Of a stretch of 64,000 nucleotides of DNA, positions 24,936 to 33,523 are shown piece by piece. The number at the start of each line of letters is the position of its first letter. Within the stretch, counting starts at the first letter, position 1. The DNA comes from CAWDMW01 sp963803575. Lineage in GTDB: Bacteria > Pseudomonadota > Alphaproteobacteria > Rickettsiales > UBA998. Location: positions 62,001 to 126,000 of the forward strand of contig CAWDMW010000001.1 in NCBI GenBank assembly GCA_963803575.1. Reading direction: 5' to 3'. The position numbers were made by a program, and so were the translations under genes. The notes beneath the pieces are model-generated. The model was not told where the DNA came from. It saw only the letters and a list, made by a program, of their open reading frames with translations, and did no database searches.

Positions 24936-25735
24936 AACAGTTACGCCACACTCATTCTTCGCCTGCGCAACACGGCTATACGCTGATTGAATTGTCGATT
25001 TCCATTACGCTGATCGCCATCATTCTTGGTACCGCACTAGCACTCAGCAATATCCATCAGGAGTCTCAGGCGCTTGACGTGACGAACAGCCGCCTGAACA
25101 GGATTGAATCCGCCCTGCAACGCTTTGCTAATCTGCATGACAGGCTTCCTTGTCCTGCTGGGTTGTCTGTTGTGGAATCTAATGTCAATGCAGGTATGGA
25201 AGATGATTGTAGTGCTGCCTCCCCATCACTTAGCGGAGTCACTGCACTGGAAAGCGGAACCGCTGACGAATTGTGGATTGGTGCGGTGCCGTTTAAGACA
25301 CTGGGACTGCCTGACGAAGAAGGATATGATTACTGGAATAGCCGACTCATGTATGTCACCCCTAAAAATATGGCGGCTACGGGAAATACATTGGATAGTG
25401 AGACGGCAGGCAACACAACCGACATGATACAGATATGGGATAGAGGGTCTGCCAACCTGCTCAATCCTGTCGATATACAAAATCCCGTTGTGTACGTGCT
25501 GATTAGCCACGGCATGGATAAACGTGGTGCTTACAACAGGGCTGGCAATGTGGTGGTCAATTGCGGGGCTGGCAGTACGCATATGGATCGTGAAAATTGC
25601 GAACATAGTGCCGGACTTGCGGATAATGACTTTATTGATACCAGTATCTTGGACAGTGAAAATGACGCAGATTATTTTTATGACTTAGTACGATGGAAAA
25701 CCCGCCTGAATCTTGGCGATGTAGCGAGGCCATAA
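24932..25735 (+). CDS. Prepilin-like protein 2 of the tandem array
   Basis: The 267-residue protein begins after an ATGA overlap with gene 1. The prepilin signature is HGYTLIELSISITLIAIIL (cleavage after the first glycine). The body repeats the array pattern: LPCPAGLSVVESNVNAGMED, GAVPFKTLGLPDEEGYDYW, VLISHGMDKRGAYNRAG, RENCEHSAG, and a C-terminal FYDLVRWKTRLNL. Two cysteines of LPCP and NC are kept and could form a disulfide as in other pilin heads. Divergence from gene 1 is considerable, so the duplication is old. A functional complex of the three products is inferred from adjacency. Confidence 0.85.
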   Translation: MKQLRHTHSSPAQHGYTLIELSISITLIAIILGTALALSNIHQESQALDVTNSRLNRIESALQRFANLHDRLPCPAGLSVVESNVNAGMEDDCSAASPSLSGVTALESGTADELWIGAVPFKTLGLPDEEGYDYWNSRLMYVTPKNMAATGNTLDSETAGNTTDMIQIWDRGSANLLNPVDIQNPVVYVLISHGMDKRGAYNRAGNVVVNCGAGSTHMDRENCEHSAGLADNDFIDTSILDSENDADYFYDLVRWKTRLNLGDVARP

Positions 25736-25738
25736 ATC

Positions 25739-26509
25739 ATGACAGAGAAAAAACGTACATTGTATCTAACCCATAGCCAGGGATTCTCTTTAATTGAGTT
25801 ATCCATCATCCTGACGATTTTTGCTATATTACTGACCTCATTATTTAACGTTGATGCTTCCGGTCATGAGCGTGAAAAGCTGGAACAAACACATTTCATG
25901 TTAGACGTTGCCGAGCAATCCTTGCAGGATTACTTCCAAACATACGGCTTTCTTCCATGCCCATCACGCCTTGATACGGCACTTGATAGTGCTGCGTTTG
26001 GTATCAGCACTGATTGCACTACGGTGCTTGGCACTGACCGTGGGGATGCAACCGATGAATATGCAATACGGGTGGGAGGGCTACCTGTGAAAGAACTAGG
26101 GCTGGCACCACGATATAGCCATGACGGGTGGGATAACCACATTACCTACGTTATTATTCGCGAACTAGGCTATAACACTCCGCCAACAGACGGATATGAC
26201 GCTTACGCGCCCGCGCAAGCCACCGATTATTTTACTCTCACCGATCAATCCGTTACACCAAACGAAGTACACGGGGATGACGCAGCAAATGTGATAGGGT
26301 TTGTACTCATCAGCCATGGAGCCGACAAACACGGAGCATTCAGCACAAGCGGCCAGCTTTCCCTAGCTTGCAGTGCCACAACAGCCGATGGTGCAAACTG
26401 CGACACAGATAAGCTATTTATCCATCGCAACGTCAATCAAACGAGTGGTGCAAACTACTATTACGATATGACGCGCTGGGTGATGAAAAATGATCTGGAT
26501 GCGCTGTAG
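25739..26509 (+). CDS. Prepilin-like protein 3 of the tandem array
   Basis: The 256-residue product starts three bases after gene 2. The leader ends QG, then FSLIELSIILTIFAILL. The globular part again shows LPCPSRLDTALDSAAFGI, GGLPVKELGLAPRYSHDGW, VLISHGADKHGAFSTSG and ANCDTDKLFI, and ends with YYYDMTRWVMKN. It is the last gene of the run; its stop is four bases from the convergent rnd stop. Pilin-type assembly, a prepilin peptidase, and inner-membrane platform genes are not seen in the window, so the machinery must be encoded elsewhere. Confidence 0.85.
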   Translation: MTEKKRTLYLTHSQGFSLIELSIILTIFAILLTSLFNVDASGHEREKLEQTHFMLDVAEQSLQDYFQTYGFLPCPSRLDTALDSAAFGISTDCTTVLGTDRGDATDEYAIRVGGLPVKELGLAPRYSHDGWDNHITYVIIRELGYNTPPTDGYDAYAPAQATDYFTLTDQSVTPNEVHGDDAANVIGFVLISHGADKHGAFSTSGQLSLACSATTADGANCDTDKLFIHRNVNQTSGANYYYDMTRWVMKNDLDAL

Positions 26510-26513
26510 ACAC

Positions 26514-27659
26514 TTACGAGAATTGTATTGCACCGTTATGCACAGAAATAGACAGCTTACCCTTCAGTAAAGCAACAGCATCCTTGCCAAACAACTCATG
26601 TCGCCAGCCATGCATAGCGAGTATAGCATCGTCCCCTTGCATAAGCGGCAGTAAATCATCGCTGGAACAGAGTAGTGATGGCGACATATTATGTTCTGTT
26701 GCTTTGGCTTTAAGCAATAACTTCAAAACGTCCCTAGTTAACTCCTGCTGCTTTGATAGAGATTTACGCCTCTCCACAACAGGGCAGCTTTCTTTGGGCA
26801 GTGCATTCGCTGTAGCGATAACATCCAGCACTTCTTGCGTGTAACGTGACTTGCGGTTAAAGCCTCGCACCCTTGAAACTGCTGACTCGGTACGTGTGTT
26901 GGTCAGTGCCATTTCCTGAATCATATCGTCACTCACCACAGAGCCGCGCGGCACGTTTTCAGCGATAGCCTGATGTTCACGCCACGCAGCCAATTGTTGC
27001 AATCTGGCAAGGTAATGCGGTTTATGGTCGCGCTTGCGGATTCGTTTCCATGCATCATCTGGATTGGGCACATAAAGCGCAGGATCGTAAAGGTGCGCTG
27101 ATTCTTCCTGCACCCATCCATCACGTCCTGCCTTTTGCAAGGCATCGCATAGTAATGGGTAAGCATCGCGCAAATAATACACATCATCTAACGCATAAGC
27201 AATTTGTGCATCTGAAAGCGGGCGGCGCGCCCAGTCCGTAAATTGCTGCGCCTTTGAAATGACATTGCCAAGAAAATGCTGCACCAGCGCGCTATAACCA
27301 ATTTGCTCACCAAGCCCTAAGACCATCGCCGCAATTTGTGTGTCGAATAATGGGCGGATAATCTGACCGGTGTGCTGGTAAAATAACTCCATGTCCTGAC
27401 GCGCCGAATGCATGACTTTCACATTATTGTTGCTAAGCAGTAACTCATATAACGGTGCTAAAGACATGTCTTTAGCTAAGGCATCTACTGCATAGGCATC
27501 ACCGGTTTCACCAGCTATCTGTATAAGGCAAAGTATAGGGTAGTAGGTGCGCTCACGTACAAATTCCGTATCAACGAACAATATGCGATGGTGCTGTAGT
27601 GTATCGCATAACTCATTAAGCGCAGATTGCGTTGTGATAATGGAGGTAGCAGTCATCAT
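26514..27659 (-). CDS. rnd: Ribonuclease D
   Basis: RNase D trims the 3' ends of tRNA precursors with a DEDD-Y exonuclease. The ATG at 27659 (or the next at 27656) gives about 381 residues; longer forms from 27722 add a hydrophobic stretch that is not typical. Catalytic residues are seen in FVDTEFVRERTYYP (Asp and Glu), HSARQDMELFY (Asp) and YALDDVYYLRD (Asp plus the Tyr of the Y-type). An HRDC nucleic-acid-binding domain follows (about 190-290), then a C-terminal region. It is convergent with the prepilin array. Confidence 0.93.
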   Translation of the reverse strand: MMTATSIITTQSALNELCDTLQHHRILFVDTEFVRERTYYPILCLIQIAGETGDAYAVDALAKDMSLAPLYELLLSNNNVKVMHSARQDMELFYQHTGQIIRPLFDTQIAAMVLGLGEQIGYSALVQHFLGNVISKAQQFTDWARRPLSDAQIAYALDDVYYLRDAYPLLCDALQKAGRDGWVQEESAHLYDPALYVPNPDDAWKRIRKRDHKPHYLARLQQLAAWREHQAIAENVPRGSVVSDDMIQEMALTNTRTESAVSRVRGFNRKSRYTQEVLDVIATANALPKESCPVVERRKSLSKQQELTRDVLKLLLKAKATEHNMSPSLLCSSDDLLPLMQGDDAILAMHGWRHELFGKDAVALLKGKLSISVHNGAIQFS

Positions 27660-27826
27660 GACACCTATAAGCAAAATAGAAACAGTAAAAACTACGCTAT
27701 AGAGCAAATGCTGCACCAGCACAATAACACACTTGCATGAGCGTTAATATCTATGATAGGAAATGGCAGTAGAATTCCCACACATATTCTAAACATCCAT
27801 TCACACGCAAGCATAGGTAGCACGCC

Positions 27827-29401
27827 GTGACACCATCACTTATTCCTCATCTTAAAACCGAATTACTCTCTGGCCTGACAGTAGCATTGGCGCTGGTGCC
27901 CGAAGCAGTAGCTTTTGCATTGATTGCGGGGGTTGATCCGTTAGTTGGGCTATATGCTGCTTTTATGGTCGGTTTGATTACCTCCGCTTTTGGTGGCAGA
28001 CCCGGCATGATTTCAGGTGCAACAGGTGCATTGGCGGTGGTCATGGTCAGTTTGGTGAAAGATCATGGCGTAGAATATCTATTTGCTACAGTTGTGTTGA
28101 TGGGAGTACTGCAATGTCTGGCCGGATTATTTAAACTAGGGAAGTTTATTCGTATGGTGCCCTACCCGGTGATGCTGGGCTTTGTAAACGGGTTGGCGAT
28201 TGTTATCTTTCTGGCGCAATTAGAGCAATTTAAAGTAACAGACGCATCCGGGCAACGCGTTTGGCTGGAACAAACCGCCTTATTGATTATGGGCGGGTTG
28301 ATTGCTCTGACAATGGCCTGTATTTACCTGATTCCCAAACTAACTAACAAGTTCCCAGCCCCACTTGCAGGTATTCTGATTGCCTCCATAGTGGTGATTT
28401 TTGGCGGAGTCGATACGGTAACGGTCGGGGATTTAGCAAGTATTAGCGGCAGCTTGCCTGATTTTCATATTCCAACAGTGCCACTCTCACTAGACACCAT
28501 CATAATTATTCTGCCTTACGCAGTGATTCTGGCAGGTGTGGGATTGATTGAGTCCTTACTCACACTAACACTTATTGATGAAATGACAGAAACGCGGGGA
28601 CGCAATAGTCGCGAATGTATCGCACAAGGTGCGGCCAATATTGCTACGGGGTTCTTTGGTGGCATGGGTGGATGCGCCATGATTGGGCAAAGCATGATTA
28701 ATATCAAATCCGGTGGACGTGGACGCACCGCAGGTGTCGCTGCGGCATTGTTTCTGTTGTCATTCATCTTATTTGCATCTGACTGGATTGAAATGATCCC
28801 TGTCGCGGCATTGGTGGGGGTGATGTTTATGGTGGTGATTGGCACCTTTGAATGGTCATCGTTTCGCATCATCGGCAAAATCCCGCGTAGCGATGCATTT
28901 GTGTTGATTTTAGTCTCTGCTGTCACCGTCTTTACCGACCTGGCTATTGCCGTGGTGGTAGGTGTGATCGTCTCAGCTTTAGTATTTGCGTGGGAATCTG
29001 CCCGCAGCATCTATGTGGAAGTAACTCAGGACACACCGAATGCAAAAACATATCGGTTGCATGGGCAATTATTCTTTGCCTCCATCAGCCGGTTCAAAGA
29101 TCTGTTTCATCCAAAGGATGACCCACGCGAAGTGGTGATTGACTTTCGTTATTCCCGTGTGTGGGATCATTCGGCACTGGAAGCTATTGATGCGCTGGCT
29201 GAACGCTATCAGCGCAACGGTACCGTGTTGCATTTGCGGCATTTAAGCACTGACTGTCAGGCATTGCTGCATAAAGCCAAAAACATGGTGGAGGAAGACA
29301 AAGACGGTGATCCACATTACCGCGTTGTCGCAGATTATAGCGAGCATCTGGATAAGCCTGACGGGGATGATACTAAAGATGCCAAACCGGTTCTTGCCTA
29401 A
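27827..29401 (+). CDS. SulP family anion transporter
   Basis: SulP proteins are inner-membrane anion symporters or exchangers (sulfate, bicarbonate and others). The 524-residue protein has about 12 hydrophobic segments and begins with a GTG start. The family signature sits in the first helices (GLTVALALVPEAVAFALIAG, DPLVGLYAAFMVGL, RPGMISGATGALAVVMVSLV). A further conserved patch is GGMGGCAMIGQSMINIKSGGRGR. A cytoplasmic STAS domain occupies about 415-505 (REVVIDFRYSRVWDHSALEAID). Substrate is not determinable; bicarbonate and sulfate are both possible. It is divergent from rnd. Confidence 0.9.
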   Translation: MTPSLIPHLKTELLSGLTVALALVPEAVAFALIAGVDPLVGLYAAFMVGLITSAFGGRPGMISGATGALAVVMVSLVKDHGVEYLFATVVLMGVLQCLAGLFKLGKFIRMVPYPVMLGFVNGLAIVIFLAQLEQFKVTDASGQRVWLEQTALLIMGGLIALTMACIYLIPKLTNKFPAPLAGILIASIVVIFGGVDTVTVGDLASISGSLPDFHIPTVPLSLDTIIIILPYAVILAGVGLIESLLTLTLIDEMTETRGRNSRECIAQGAANIATGFFGGMGGCAMIGQSMINIKSGGRGRTAGVAAALFLLSFILFASDWIEMIPVAALVGVMFMVVIGTFEWSSFRIIGKIPRSDAFVLILVSAVTVFTDLAIAVVVGVIVSALVFAWESARSIYVEVTQDTPNAKTYRLHGQLFFASISRFKDLFHPKDDPREVVIDFRYSRVWDHSALEAIDALAERYQRNGTVLHLRHLSTDCQALLHKAKNMVEEDKDGDPHYRVVADYSEHLDKPDGDDTKDAKPVLA

Positions 29402-29446
29402 GATTAATCATTGCTTTTGCGCTTAAGCCGCTTTACAGATACGGGC

Positions 29447-29863
29447 ATGAAATGCGCTATTATCATTGCTGACTTTTATCAGGATATCTCTGCTATGCTT
29501 CTGGATGGAGCAACGGGTGAGTTGCATCGGCAGGATGTTGAGTTTGATGTATGGCGGGTACCCGGCGCATTGGAAATCCCTCCTGCCATCGCCCGACTAC
29601 ATGCCTCTATGCATACCACTTATGACGGCTATATTGCACTTGGCTGCGTCATACGTGGCGAAACCTCCCATTATGACACTGTGTGCAATGAGAGCGCACG
29701 TGGCATTATGAATCTGGGCGTCTATGAACGGATAGCGATTGGTAATGGTATCCTGACAGTAGAATCTCGCGGGCAGGCACTAGCGCGAGCAGACACGCAA
29801 CAAAGCAATAAAGGTGCTGGTGCGGTGCAGGCTTGCATGGTTTTGCTGGCGTTAGGACATTAA
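29447..29863 (+). CDS. ribH: 6,7-dimethyl-8-ribityllumazine synthase
   Basis: RibH makes lumazine, the last intermediate before riboflavin. The ATG at 29447 (138 residues, MKCAIIIADFYQDISAMLLDGA) is preferred to an upstream TTG at 29411. The substrate-binding motif WRVPGALEIPPAI and the signature GCVIRGETSHYDTVCNESARGIM (catalytic His at about 75) are intact. The C-terminal ARADTQQSNKGAGAVQACMVLL matches the family. It is slightly shorter than many homologues (about 150), mainly at the N-terminus and C-terminus. It starts a tight ribH-dcd-murA run and no other rib gene is in the window. Confidence 0.92.
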   Translation: MKCAIIIADFYQDISAMLLDGATGELHRQDVEFDVWRVPGALEIPPAIARLHASMHTTYDGYIALGCVIRGETSHYDTVCNESARGIMNLGVYERIAIGNGILTVESRGQALARADTQQSNKGAGAVQACMVLLALGH

Positions 29864-29867
29864 CATT

Positions 29868-30443
29868 ATGGGCGTGTTACCTGACCACTGGATACGTGAG
29901 CAAGCCTTAAGCAAGGGTATGATCGAGCCATTCATCGACAGCATGAAACGCGAAGGTGTCATATCGTATGGGGTATCATCTTATGGTTACGATGCACGGG
30001 TGGCAGATGAATTCAAGATATTTACTAATGTTGATTCAGCCATTGTTGATCCAAAAGATTTCTCTAATGACGGGTTTGTGGATCGCAAGACCGATATTTG
30101 CACCATCCCTCCTAACAGCTTTGTCTTAGCACGAACGGTAGAATATTTCCGTATCCCCCGTGACACGCTGGTGATTTGTGTGGGAAAATCCACCTATGCA
30201 CGCTGCGGCATTATCGTCAATGTAACCCCATTAGAGCCTGAGTGGGAGGGGCATGTGACGCTGGAATTTTCCAACACTACCCCCCTACCTGCGCGCATTT
30301 ATGCCAATGAAGGCGCCTGTCAGTTTCTGTTTCTAAAAGCAGACAGCCTGTGTGAAACATCTTATGGTGATCGCAAAGGCAAATACATGAAGCAGCAGGG
30401 CGTGACATTGCCACGAGTAGAGCAGATGCAGGACAAAACATAA
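29868..30443 (+). CDS. dcd: dCTP deaminase
   Basis: Dcd deaminates dCTP to dUTP, feeding dTTP synthesis. The 191-residue protein has the family start PDHWIREQAL and the motif SYGYDARVADEFKIF. The substrate-binding GKSTYARCGIIVNVTPLEPEW follows, then EGHVTLEFSNTTPLPARIYANEGACQFLF, which includes the catalytic glutamate region. Its TAA overlaps the first base of the murA ATG (TAATG), a sign of translational coupling. The bifunctional DCD-DUT type usually differs around the catalytic loop, so simple dCTP deaminase is the better call. Confidence 0.94.
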   Translation: MGVLPDHWIREQALSKGMIEPFIDSMKREGVISYGVSSYGYDARVADEFKIFTNVDSAIVDPKDFSNDGFVDRKTDICTIPPNSFVLARTVEYFRIPRDTLVICVGKSTYARCGIIVNVTPLEPEWEGHVTLEFSNTTPLPARIYANEGACQFLFLKADSLCETSYGDRKGKYMKQQGVTLPRVEQMQDKT

Positions 30444-31735
30444 TGGATAAGATTGCTATCACTGGCGGAACACCTCTTGAAGGAACCATTCGCATTAGCG
30501 GTGCAAAGAATGCGGCATTACCCTTAATGTGCGCGGCACTGCTAACGGATAAACCGTTTACGCTTAGCAATGTACCGTATCTGGCTGATATTATCACGAT
30601 GACACAATTGCTGAACCAGCATGGTGTGCAAATCAGCATGAGTGATGCACATCGCGAGCTATCACAAGGACTGCCAGCACAGGGGCGAACTCTGGTGATG
30701 GATGCATCAAACATCCCTAATAAAACCGCGCCTTACGAGATTGTACGAAAAATGCGCGCGTCTGTGTTGGTGCTGGCACCGTTGCTGGCACGATTTGGCG
30801 AGGCACATGTGTCTTTACCCGGTGGTTGCGCTATTGGCACACGCCCCATTGACTTGCATTTAAAAGCACTGGAACAAATGGGCGCCACTATTGAACTGGA
30901 ACAGGGATATGTGGTGGCACGTGCCCCAAATGGACTAAAGGGTGCGGAGATTCATTTTGATAAAGTATCTGTAGGCGCAACAGAAAATATATTAATGGCG
31001 GCGTCACTGGCTGACGGGACGACTACGTTACACAATGCCGCCCTAGAACCGGAAATTACGGATTTAGGGAAATGCCTGCAATCTATGGGGGCAGAGATTA
31101 GCGGCCTTGGTACGGCAACCATTACCATCATTGGCAAAGAACGCTTAAACGGAACCTTTCATCCGGTGATGACAGATCGTATTGAAGCGGGTACGTTTCT
31201 CGCCTGTGTTGGTATGACAAGCGGGAAATTGACGCTGCGTGGCGCGCCTGTAGAAGCATTAAGCCCGGTCATTGAAAAAGGACGCGAAGCCGGATTAAAC
31301 GTCACCATAAGAGATGCTGAACTAACGGTAGAAAGCGATGGGAATCTTGCGCCTGTTGATATTATCACTCAGCCACATCCGGGTTTCCCCACAGATATGC
31401 AGGCGCAATTTATGGCCATGATGCTCAAAGCAGATGGTGGCTCCAGCTTCACAGAAACAATCTTTGAAAACCGCTTTATGCACGTGCCGGAATTGCTGCG
31501 AATGGGTGCTGATATTCGTATTAGTGGCCGTGCAGCAATCGTGAAAGGCGTTAAGCGCTTAAATGGCGCAGATGTGATGGCAACGGATTTGCGCGCCTCC
31601 GTCTCACTCGTTATCGCTGCACTCGCCACATCGGAAGATACCACGATACATCGTATATACCATCTTGACCGAGGCTATGAGCATTTAGAAGCTAAACTCG
31701 CTGCGTGTGGCGCAAAGATTGAACGTGTGAGCTAA
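30443..31735 (+). CDS. murA: UDP-N-acetylglucosamine 1-carboxyvinyltransferase
   Basis: MurA transfers enolpyruvate from PEP to UDP-GlcNAc, the first committed step of peptidoglycan synthesis in the cytoplasm. The 430-residue protein has K22 and N23 in ISGAKNAALPLM. C129, in SLPGGCAIGTRPIDLHL, is the catalytic cysteine alkylated by fosfomycin. PTDMQAQFMAMM-like sequence (PGFPTDMQAQFMAMM) and ENRFMHVPELLRMGADI are typical. The length is close to the usual 420. It is coupled to dcd by a one-base overlap and ends about 110 bases before the prepilin at 31846. Confidence 0.97.
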   Translation: MDKIAITGGTPLEGTIRISGAKNAALPLMCAALLTDKPFTLSNVPYLADIITMTQLLNQHGVQISMSDAHRELSQGLPAQGRTLVMDASNIPNKTAPYEIVRKMRASVLVLAPLLARFGEAHVSLPGGCAIGTRPIDLHLKALEQMGATIELEQGYVVARAPNGLKGAEIHFDKVSVGATENILMAASLADGTTTLHNAALEPEITDLGKCLQSMGAEISGLGTATITIIGKERLNGTFHPVMTDRIEAGTFLACVGMTSGKLTLRGAPVEALSPVIEKGREAGLNVTIRDAELTVESDGNLAPVDIITQPHPGFPTDMQAQFMAMMLKADGGSSFTETIFENRFMHVPELLRMGADIRISGRAAIVKGVKRLNGADVMATDLRASVSLVIAALATSEDTTIHRIYHLDRGYEHLEAKLAACGAKIERVS

Positions 31736-31845
31736 ATATTATCAAAGTAGCTTTAGACGAATAGAATGCAATGGATTTAGGTTTATTTAATTAAGTAGCT
31801 GTACACTGTGTATATGGAGTTATATAATCAGACCTTAATTGCAGA

Positions 31846-32718
31846 ATGTTATTTACAGTAGATAATAATATCAACAATCTATTAATAAAGAATGATGCCG
31901 GGTTTTCTTTAGTAGAGCTTTCTATCGTTTTAGTGGTTCTTGGGCTACTTACCGCAGGAATACTCACAGGACAAAGCCTGATTAGAGCAGCAGAATTACG
32001 CGCAATTACCAATGAATCCGAGCAGTTTCAAACAGCTATTCATACGTTTAAAGGAAAATACTTTGGATTTCCCGGCGACTTACAAAATGCGACTGCCTTT
32101 TGGGCACAACGCAGCGCAGGATGTCCTGACTCAACAGCCACCTATGCAGCTGCTAGTCCTCCGTCATTTGAACGCGCCACATGTAACGGTAACGGTGATG
32201 GGTTCATTGCACAGGCTTATGTTGATACTTATGAAACACTTTATGCATGGCACCATTTAACTAATGCTGAAATGGTTAGCAGTTCTTATCTTGGACTTTC
32301 GTTGAATGGGTCGTCTACAAGAAGATTTCATCATGCCGGCACCAATTGCCCTGCGTCAAAAGCAAGCAGCTCTGCGTGTTGGGGACTCATGTCTGCCGAT
32401 GGCACCGGTGCAGCTGGAGGAGATGCAGGCATTGGAACCGTATTCCCTGGCAAGTCAGGACATCTGATGGTGCTAGGAATAGCAAACGCAACTGACACAC
32501 ACTTTCCTTATCGTCCTACATTAAAACCGGAGGAAGTATGGAATATTGATAAAAAACTGGATGACAGCCGGCCTGACTCTGGCATAGTTCAATCAATGGC
32601 AACGGTACCCGGTGGAAGCACTGGTGATGGTCATTGCTACCAAACGGTTTCGGGTGAAAGACAATATCTTCTCACAGATACAGGCACCAAATGTCAGATC
32701 GTGATATTTTGGAACTAG
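31846..32718 (+). CDS. Prepilin-like protein of a second subfamily
   Basis: The 290-residue protein has a 22-residue leader followed by AGFSLVELSIVLVVLGLLTAG, a standard prepilin cleavage site and helix. The head contains KGKYFGFPGDLQNATAFWAQ, a motif of a different pseudopilin subfamily from the three LPCP/ISHG genes 5 kb upstream. It also has several cysteine pairs (AGCPDS, ATCNG, NCPAS, SACWG, GHCYQ, TKCQI) that could be disulfide-bonded. The sequence is more AT-rich than murA. It is a single-gene unit, with a hydrophobic core starting at residue 23. It is probably a minor pilin or secretion pseudopilin; the substrate system is unknown. Confidence 0.8.
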   Translation: MLFTVDNNINNLLIKNDAGFSLVELSIVLVVLGLLTAGILTGQSLIRAAELRAITNESEQFQTAIHTFKGKYFGFPGDLQNATAFWAQRSAGCPDSTATYAAASPPSFERATCNGNGDGFIAQAYVDTYETLYAWHHLTNAEMVSSSYLGLSLNGSSTRRFHHAGTNCPASKASSSACWGLMSADGTGAAGGDAGIGTVFPGKSGHLMVLGIANATDTHFPYRPTLKPEEVWNIDKKLDDSRPDSGIVQSMATVPGGSTGDGHCYQTVSGERQYLLTDTGTKCQIVIFWN

Positions 32719-32739
32719 GTTATATTAGTGTCAACGACG

Positions 32740-33234
32740 CTAGCTTACAGCCTTCGCAAGGTGTGCCATACTGCTGGCACCCATCGCCATGAAATCCACA
32801 CCTACTGTTTCAGCATTCAGTACATGATAAAATGCTTTGGCTGATTCGTTCGTATGAAGCACCGTCCAGGACATCCATTCCAGACCTTCCTGCAACCCCT
32901 TACCAGCAAGAGCAGCCAGCAATTGACGCGCTACACCTTGCCGTCTTGCCTGAGGATACACATACACGTCACTAACATGGTATCCGCAACTGGTAGATAG
33001 CACATCATATCCCTTGTATGCAATGACGCAACCCAGATAAGTGGCTTGTTTCATGGCTACGTAAATCAGTAATTCAGGAGTGCCTTGCTCCATATGCTGC
33101 ACAAACTGTGATGTATTGAGGCAATGTTTGCCACCTTCTTCTCTGGCCAATGCGGCCATCATATCTGTAATGGCAGAAGCATCATTTAGTGTAGCTGGAC
33201 GCGTTATGAATGTAAGCATATTGGTAAATACCAT
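32740..33234 (-). CDS. GNAT-family N-acetyltransferase
   Basis: The 164-residue protein has a GNAT fold: beta/alpha start FITRPATLNDASAITDMMAAL, motif A region VSDVYVYPQARRQGVARQLL (acetyl-CoA pyrophosphate loop in RRQGVA), and motif B around MSWTVLHTNESAKAFYHVLNAE. These are the usual acyl-CoA-binding signatures, so acetyltransferase activity is expected; the acceptor is unknown. A second ATG at 33219 is an alternative start. It is convergent with the prepilin at 31846 and stands alone. Confidence 0.86.
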   Translation of the reverse strand: MVFTNMLTFITRPATLNDASAITDMMAALAREEGGKHCLNTSQFVQHMEQGTPELLIYVAMKQATYLGCVIAYKGYDVLSTSCGYHVSDVYVYPQARRQGVARQLLAALAGKGLQEGLEWMSWTVLHTNESAKAFYHVLNAETVGVDFMAMGASSMAHLAKAVS

Positions 33235-33326
33235 AAAAAGGTTTCGAGCATTTTACCAGCTTTTCATTTGTGATTTAGGGTGTGTTACGTCATCATGCTG
33301 TCAATTCTAGGATTGGATGTGACTTA

Positions 33327-33470
33327 ATGAAGCTCTTTATGACTTGTGTAACCGTTAGTGTTCTGGCGTTTCCCTATCTTGCTAATGCACATGGGGGTGG
33401 ATGCCGCAAAGCAAACTTACCACGCTGTTGCCACATGGACAATAACACAGGCAAGGTACACTGCCATTAA
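33327..33470 (+). CDS. Tiny secreted Cys/His-rich protein
   Basis: The ATG at 33327 opens a 47-residue protein: a Sec signal peptide of about 21 residues (cleavage after ANA), then a 26-residue mature peptide. Four Cys and four His are packed into HGGGCRKANLPRCCHMDNN and TGKVHCH. The ending TGK-x-HCH and the CH-x-DNN segment resemble the small YHCH-type motif peptides (GCHxNRKTGxYHCH) known in many bacteria. Metal binding is plausible from composition. It is only three bases before the amine-oxidase region. The upstream TGTGAC-NNN-ATG layout echoes the two repeats described at 1343 and 14900. It is too small to be certain. Confidence 0.6.
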   Translation: MKLFMTCVTVSVLAFPYLANAHGGGCRKANLPRCCHMDNNTGKVHCH

Positions 33471-33523
33471 TTTTGGCTACATCACATACACCACCACATA
33501 AAAACCAACACACTATAACATAC

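Noticed and set aside
28516..29010. Open frame of about 160 codons on the minus strand opposite the SulP gene
   Set aside because: Composition (Thr, Ile, Ala, Asn rich) is that of an antisense shadow of a membrane protein gene.
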